Below the pieces are notes generated by a model that did no database searches, was not told the origin of the DNA, and saw only the letters and a list, made by a program, of their open reading frames with translations. Made by a program: the position numbers and the translations under genes. Below, one piece after another: positions 52,001 through 53,293 of a DNA stretch of 53,293 nucleotides. This stretch comes from Thermoguttaceae bacterium. GTDB lineage: Bacteria; Planctomycetota; Planctomycetia; Pirellulales; Thermoguttaceae. The stretch spans positions 1 to 53,293 of the forward strand of contig JAFRXD010000021.1 in NCBI GenBank assembly GCA_017441605.1, written 5' to 3'. Each line of letters opens with the position of its first letter. Position 1 is the first letter of the stretch.

Positions 52001-53293
52001 AGCATCGAGAGGGCCTCTTTCGCCTCGGCCAGCTCGGTCGCGGTACCGCGCATAATGATGCGCCCGTTGGTCGCGTCGTTGGTAATCGTCAAGTTCGGTT
52101 GAAGGTCGCGCAAGACGGAGACCAGCGTGGTCGCGTCGACGTATTTCGGGGCGTAGAGTTGCGCGGATTCTTTGTCTCCGGATTCGACCGAAGCCAATTC
52201 GTCGAGCAACTTTTTGAGAGCCTCGTGTTGCGGCGGGGTCGCCCAAACGGCGAACGAGTTGCGCGTATTGTCTTGGAGGATCTTGATTTCCCCGTACTGG
52301 CTCTGGAAATCGTTTTTGACCTGCTCAAAGCTCGCGCGAACCTCTTTCGTCGTTTTGTACGAAACGAATTCTTTTTGATCCGCGAACGGATAGTTCGTCT
52401 TGATCTTTTCAATTTCCGCGGCGATTAACTCGTGCTGGTAGGGCTTCGCGACGACGCGCAGGGCCTGCTTGTCGAACTCGTCGCGCTCGATCTTATTGAC
52501 GCCCTTGACTCGCTCGTTCAACAATTCGATCAGGCGACTTGGAATGCGCTCGTCGAAACGATAATATCGAGTCTCGTCCTCGGGGGGCAGATTCGTAATC
52601 GCGTCGGTGAGGATCTTCGCGGTAGCGAGCTGCTCGGTCGGAGTGCCGATGATCGTAAATCGGCGCGAGTCGCGATTGTAGGTAAGCTCCACGCCGGGAA
52701 CGGCGCGCTTCGCGTAGTCTTGAATTTCGCCCGGGACGTCGCGCTCGACGTCGAGATAGAAGACGCCGTCGACCTCGTCGGTCGTCGACTCTTGGATCTG
52801 CGAGACGTAGGCCTTAAGTCGCGCGACGTCGGTCGGCTTGCCGTAGATCATCAGGCGACTGTTCGCTCGGTCGTAGGTCGCGACGCAGTTCGGCTCGATG
52901 CGCGGAAGCGCCGAAACGACTTCCAGGGGCAGCTCCTTAGTCAGCGGGAGGATTTCGAGGGTTATGTCGAGGGAGTTTTCCAAACGGGACGCGAGTTGTA
53001 TCGCCGCTTCCACGCCGCTTTTGGATCCATAAACGATTAGCGAGTCGGACGCGTAGTCGACCGAGACGTCCAGACCGGGGATCGTGTTGATGAAGAGCGA
53101 GCGCGCCGTGCTGATCGAGACGCGTTTGAACGGAATGACCGTGATGTAAGTCGAGGAATTGCCGACGGTGAAGCGCGCGTTCAACGCCGCCTCCATCGAG
53201 GCGTCGCCGACCGGTTTGGGCGCGGGCGCCGGTTCGACGGGCTTCTCGGGAGCCGGGGCGGGCGCTGGCGCGGCGGGCTGTTCGGGAGCGGGC
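46033..53293 (-). CDS. Giant protein of tandem secretin-N-like repeats (5' end beyond window)
   Basis: At least 2,419 residues. The frame stays open to the right edge through a Pro/Ala/Glu linker, so the ATG at 53196 is internal. About 25 repeats of roughly 75-85 residues fill 53190 to about 47950. Each closes with a strand-turn-helix such as RLMIYGKPTDVARLKAYVSQ, RLIVWGSVSDHEYVSKALDT or KLIVIGRPEDHKAVQDVLDL, the pattern of secretin N1/NolW-type domains. A low-complexity Lys-Ala-Glu-Pro linker (about 47860-46960) precedes at least two more repeats and a Met/Gly/Ala-rich tail. No secretin beta-barrel is present. Probably a periplasmic scaffold or ring-forming protein. Confidence 0.8.
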   Translation of the reverse strand, partial: PAPEQPAAPAPAPAPEKPVEPAPAPKPVGDASMEAALNARFTVGNSSTYITVIPFKRVSISTARSLFINTIPGLDVSVDYASDSLIVYGSKSGVEAAIQLASRLENSLDITLEILPLTKELPLEVVSALPRIEPNCVATYDRANSRLMIYGKPTDVARLKAYVSQIQESTTDEVDGVFYLDVERDVPGEIQDYAKRAVPGVELTYNRDSRRFTIIGTPTEQLATAKILTDAITNLPPEDETRYYRFDERIPSRLIELLNERVKGVNKIERDEFDKQALRVVAKPYQHELIAAEIEKIKTNYPFADQKEFVSYKTTKEVRASFEQVKNDFQSQYGEIKILQDNTRNSFAVWATPPQHEALKKLLDELASVESGDKESAQLYAPKYVDATTLVSVLRDLQPNLTITNDATNGRIIMRGTATELAEAKEALSMLDVRDENGIVRTFKSYPVKGFYSYDGVGSYYTPAYYVRDLSKLVPAARVTYDYYNQAIIVWGTEEEQAIVEQAVSNLAEKDQLDKRVLRWPIRRANYSTLSTQITAVYPGATPVYDSGSKTLIVRTTNGVALDAVKELLELLDPEQVSEFDPVLQYYDVGTAPSDDLVAAVQALVPNAAMVKIDAKNKQLLVIGTAVEQKTVADNVEKLAQTYGSSDLRMIPYPVYGMAVADLVASLTKAYPTAQVDADERGGRVLVRATLEDHVKISEEIARINSESGEATENPNDPDAVQNAPGPRVVVYEANTQMIATQLRGIVTSMFPGVEVFGGQGGYGGGYGGSGGVKPKVTILANGREQKMIASILESLNKTGDDLQFAVYPYGSAEAGAVEAIVGNLVPNAMSIPAMTKVDALRYYGPGGLSQRFRPAQQQRAQRQYGGFGADPNAPIPFYRIDEASRTVAILASPEAHEKIREAIEKLSSLSTNEARSTTKVYRLGPPIAPAIVQFVPQILPSLVPQMVTTREFIAYGPAKDLEELDKFIGELSDKDFDRGIGRMRLFRVPAESKYNRDRIVTIINANFASLGISAYPGALPDQIITWGLEIELSKVEQMLDELFKQPNETTYKTYHISRTTLPSVIALLQQVVPNLEIVPNYQQRSLIVKGTEEDHARCKEAIDAFDKAPNDESALSLARYNWDDVASYWTIYSELQTQFAQTGAIIASASDTYSFVVTATEALQEDIATYIKRRRENLAEQTVQLRSYYLTNVNFTKVVQIVVPLLPRVGVYPGKGANEIFVIASPLDHDKFKMMLSTLETVPEGKEANGIEPKIYECSGQAAATAVAIIQPQLPGTVMYPLSGDRLIVWGSVSDHEYVSKALDTIGEAFPNNVLKRYPLIHIRFADALMYCQYRFPPSQAVFFSSTSGDLMVVAGPPVQEQVAEMLAEIDVENSEETTYVPVAYDISDIPVASHPYVSQAIAQICYDCVQLPTSTPGFLVIYARPNEHKKVKKVIDEMLKDRPSGTRHMEAYSVRRMTLAQLSALILPLYPNVQIGAGTSANQVVILAKNEEHARIRELVDQLNEETDDGTSSRVYRLKNSQLAVARAAILEMFPHSTVVIDQMSRSVLVKAYADEQKKIEELVAEIDEKDPERNTSFKVFNIGSVNFTRLVAALRNFYSGDPAFQVQLDSTSQCLIVRGTAIQHKAVEDLIEEVRAGGLADPEAYMQAYAVKSASSMTSLYEIFWEQGRELNMFRDYYTGKLIVIGRPEDHKAVQDVLDLVAPEETELAVFDLLYVDPSTARQVFSMIETDGTYVDVRLDSSTNQLFIRATPAKLEEIRQVLIKMGEKELTKMKPFAETSQGGASATDGRRIYLRDNEKRQEEYQKSQGLDLIDPTRLEPIDPAPLAAATPAGPSLKVQEGTGPMRSVTVLGGDANQAVQQALKNWNLDNPVTVVKSDGGIVQEKGASDVPAVEAPKVEPAPEAPKAEAPKAEEPKAEEPKTEEPKAEEPKAESSSVVPVTENATASAGLAPFFLRGSRSLLTTLCFGALVVDSPAAVDEAAVAASTENAPKPVEEEPKVDAPTEETNPESVAQEAESAPAPETTEGKKIELSQAPGVYVVVNPDGSLLLSSSDEKALEAFQKKLSEAVDEMKAEGAETNANDLDVVLKGDEPSMSNSEPTAKSEVATETEEAEKETEDEDAPFDPNSYLSYMTPENIAKAKERIIMESRNYTVYKVENVGVSQIVPRLQTYLQDRINRGTSDPYSYYSSSGINMRTIGTSTRLTFQPDAAYNTLMVYGTKADREIVGAMLVVLDDAGLFPQPITKPYKIKVENTSPSRMAQQVLQAFSRKFQTTLMPGNLTPRIMPNNTTSSLEVYAPESLAKEIEEYVKEVDAEILEESVRKVRVVELKSMNSKILTQYMQNLMRQRVAQQMLSTPYIGATSPMMNPMMGANAAALNAAAARRRNMMLQGGYGGGFPPGAIGPGGVVPGAGVAR
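47484..47579 (-). repeat. In-frame 15-base repeats encoding PKAEE units
   Basis: Imperfect 15-base repeats (plus strand GGCTCCTCGGCTTTG-like) encode about six successive Lys-Ala/Thr-Glu-Glu/Ala-Pro units in the linker of the giant gene. They can expand or contract by slippage without breaking the frame. Confidence 0.75.

Noticed and set aside
1..53293. tRNA, rRNA, CRISPR array, insertion sequence, prophage or attachment site
   Set aside because: Looked for by eye on both strands; no cloverleaf ends, regularly spaced repeats, transposase motifs or flanking direct repeats were recognised.

Overview
The window reads as chromosome of an anaerobic or fermentative member of the Planctomycetes, most likely a Pirellulales-type, gut-associated lineage. 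This is inferred from gene content, not from a marker gene. The planctomycete signs are a DUF1559 protein with a prepilin-like N-terminus and an H-x9-DG C-terminal motif, an exported beta-helix protein with a variant of the 'LEPR-xLL' export motif (LETRDLLSA), LamG domains fused to enzymes, a TolB-propeller/c-heme protein and ECF sigma factors paired with membrane proteins. HydF, the [FeFe]-hydrogenase maturase, points to anaerobic hydrogen metabolism. No rRNA, tRNA, CRISPR array or insertion sequence was recognised.

Layout. 1-1909: vitamin B6 synthesis, pdxS (cut by the window edge) diverging from its MocR-type regulator pdxR through overlapping face-to-face promoters. 1976-8765 (minus): an operon of ECF sigma factor, two unknown single-span membrane proteins linked by 4-nt overlaps, RND adaptor and RND pump, with no TolC partner. 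9172-14168: a membrane-anchored protein with four tandem SUMF1/FGE-fold domains, and an alkaline-phosphatase-superfamily hydrolase. 14959-20765: a flavodoxin-like reductase, a secreted esterase-LamG-GH127 fusion aimed at arabinose-decorated plant glycans, a 42-residue membrane peptide and a coupled esterase. 20760-25235 (minus): the Mg2+ transporter mgtE with a structured upstream leader or small RNA, then an ECF sigma/anti-sigma-like pair. 25513-27838: hydF and a second anchored esterase.

27845-35133 (minus): a LamG/propeller/three-CxxCH protein, and an operon of DUF1559 protein, Ig-like lipoprotein and LamG-FAD oxidoreductase. 35528-40057: a second RND adaptor/pump pair with a sigma70-like promoter that carries a perfect palindrome in its spacer. 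40199-43264: the most interesting locus, a 49-residue peptide with a YxxP leader motif converging on an operon of nucleotidyltransferase, HPr-kinase-like protein, PqqD-like recognition element and soluble S26-like peptidase. It looks like a RiPP-type phosphopeptide system without a known cyclase. 43351-45840: an exported beta-helix protein. 46033-53293: at least 2,419 residues of a giant protein made of about 27 secretin-N-like repeats with no secretin barrel, entering from beyond the right edge.

How the parts fit. The fusion hydrolase and esterases suit a plant-polysaccharide degrader, HydF suits fermentative redox disposal, and the sigma-linked and palindrome-controlled RND pumps suit envelope stress or toxin export. 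All positions come from reading the sequence. Domain names rest on recognised motifs and not on database searches.
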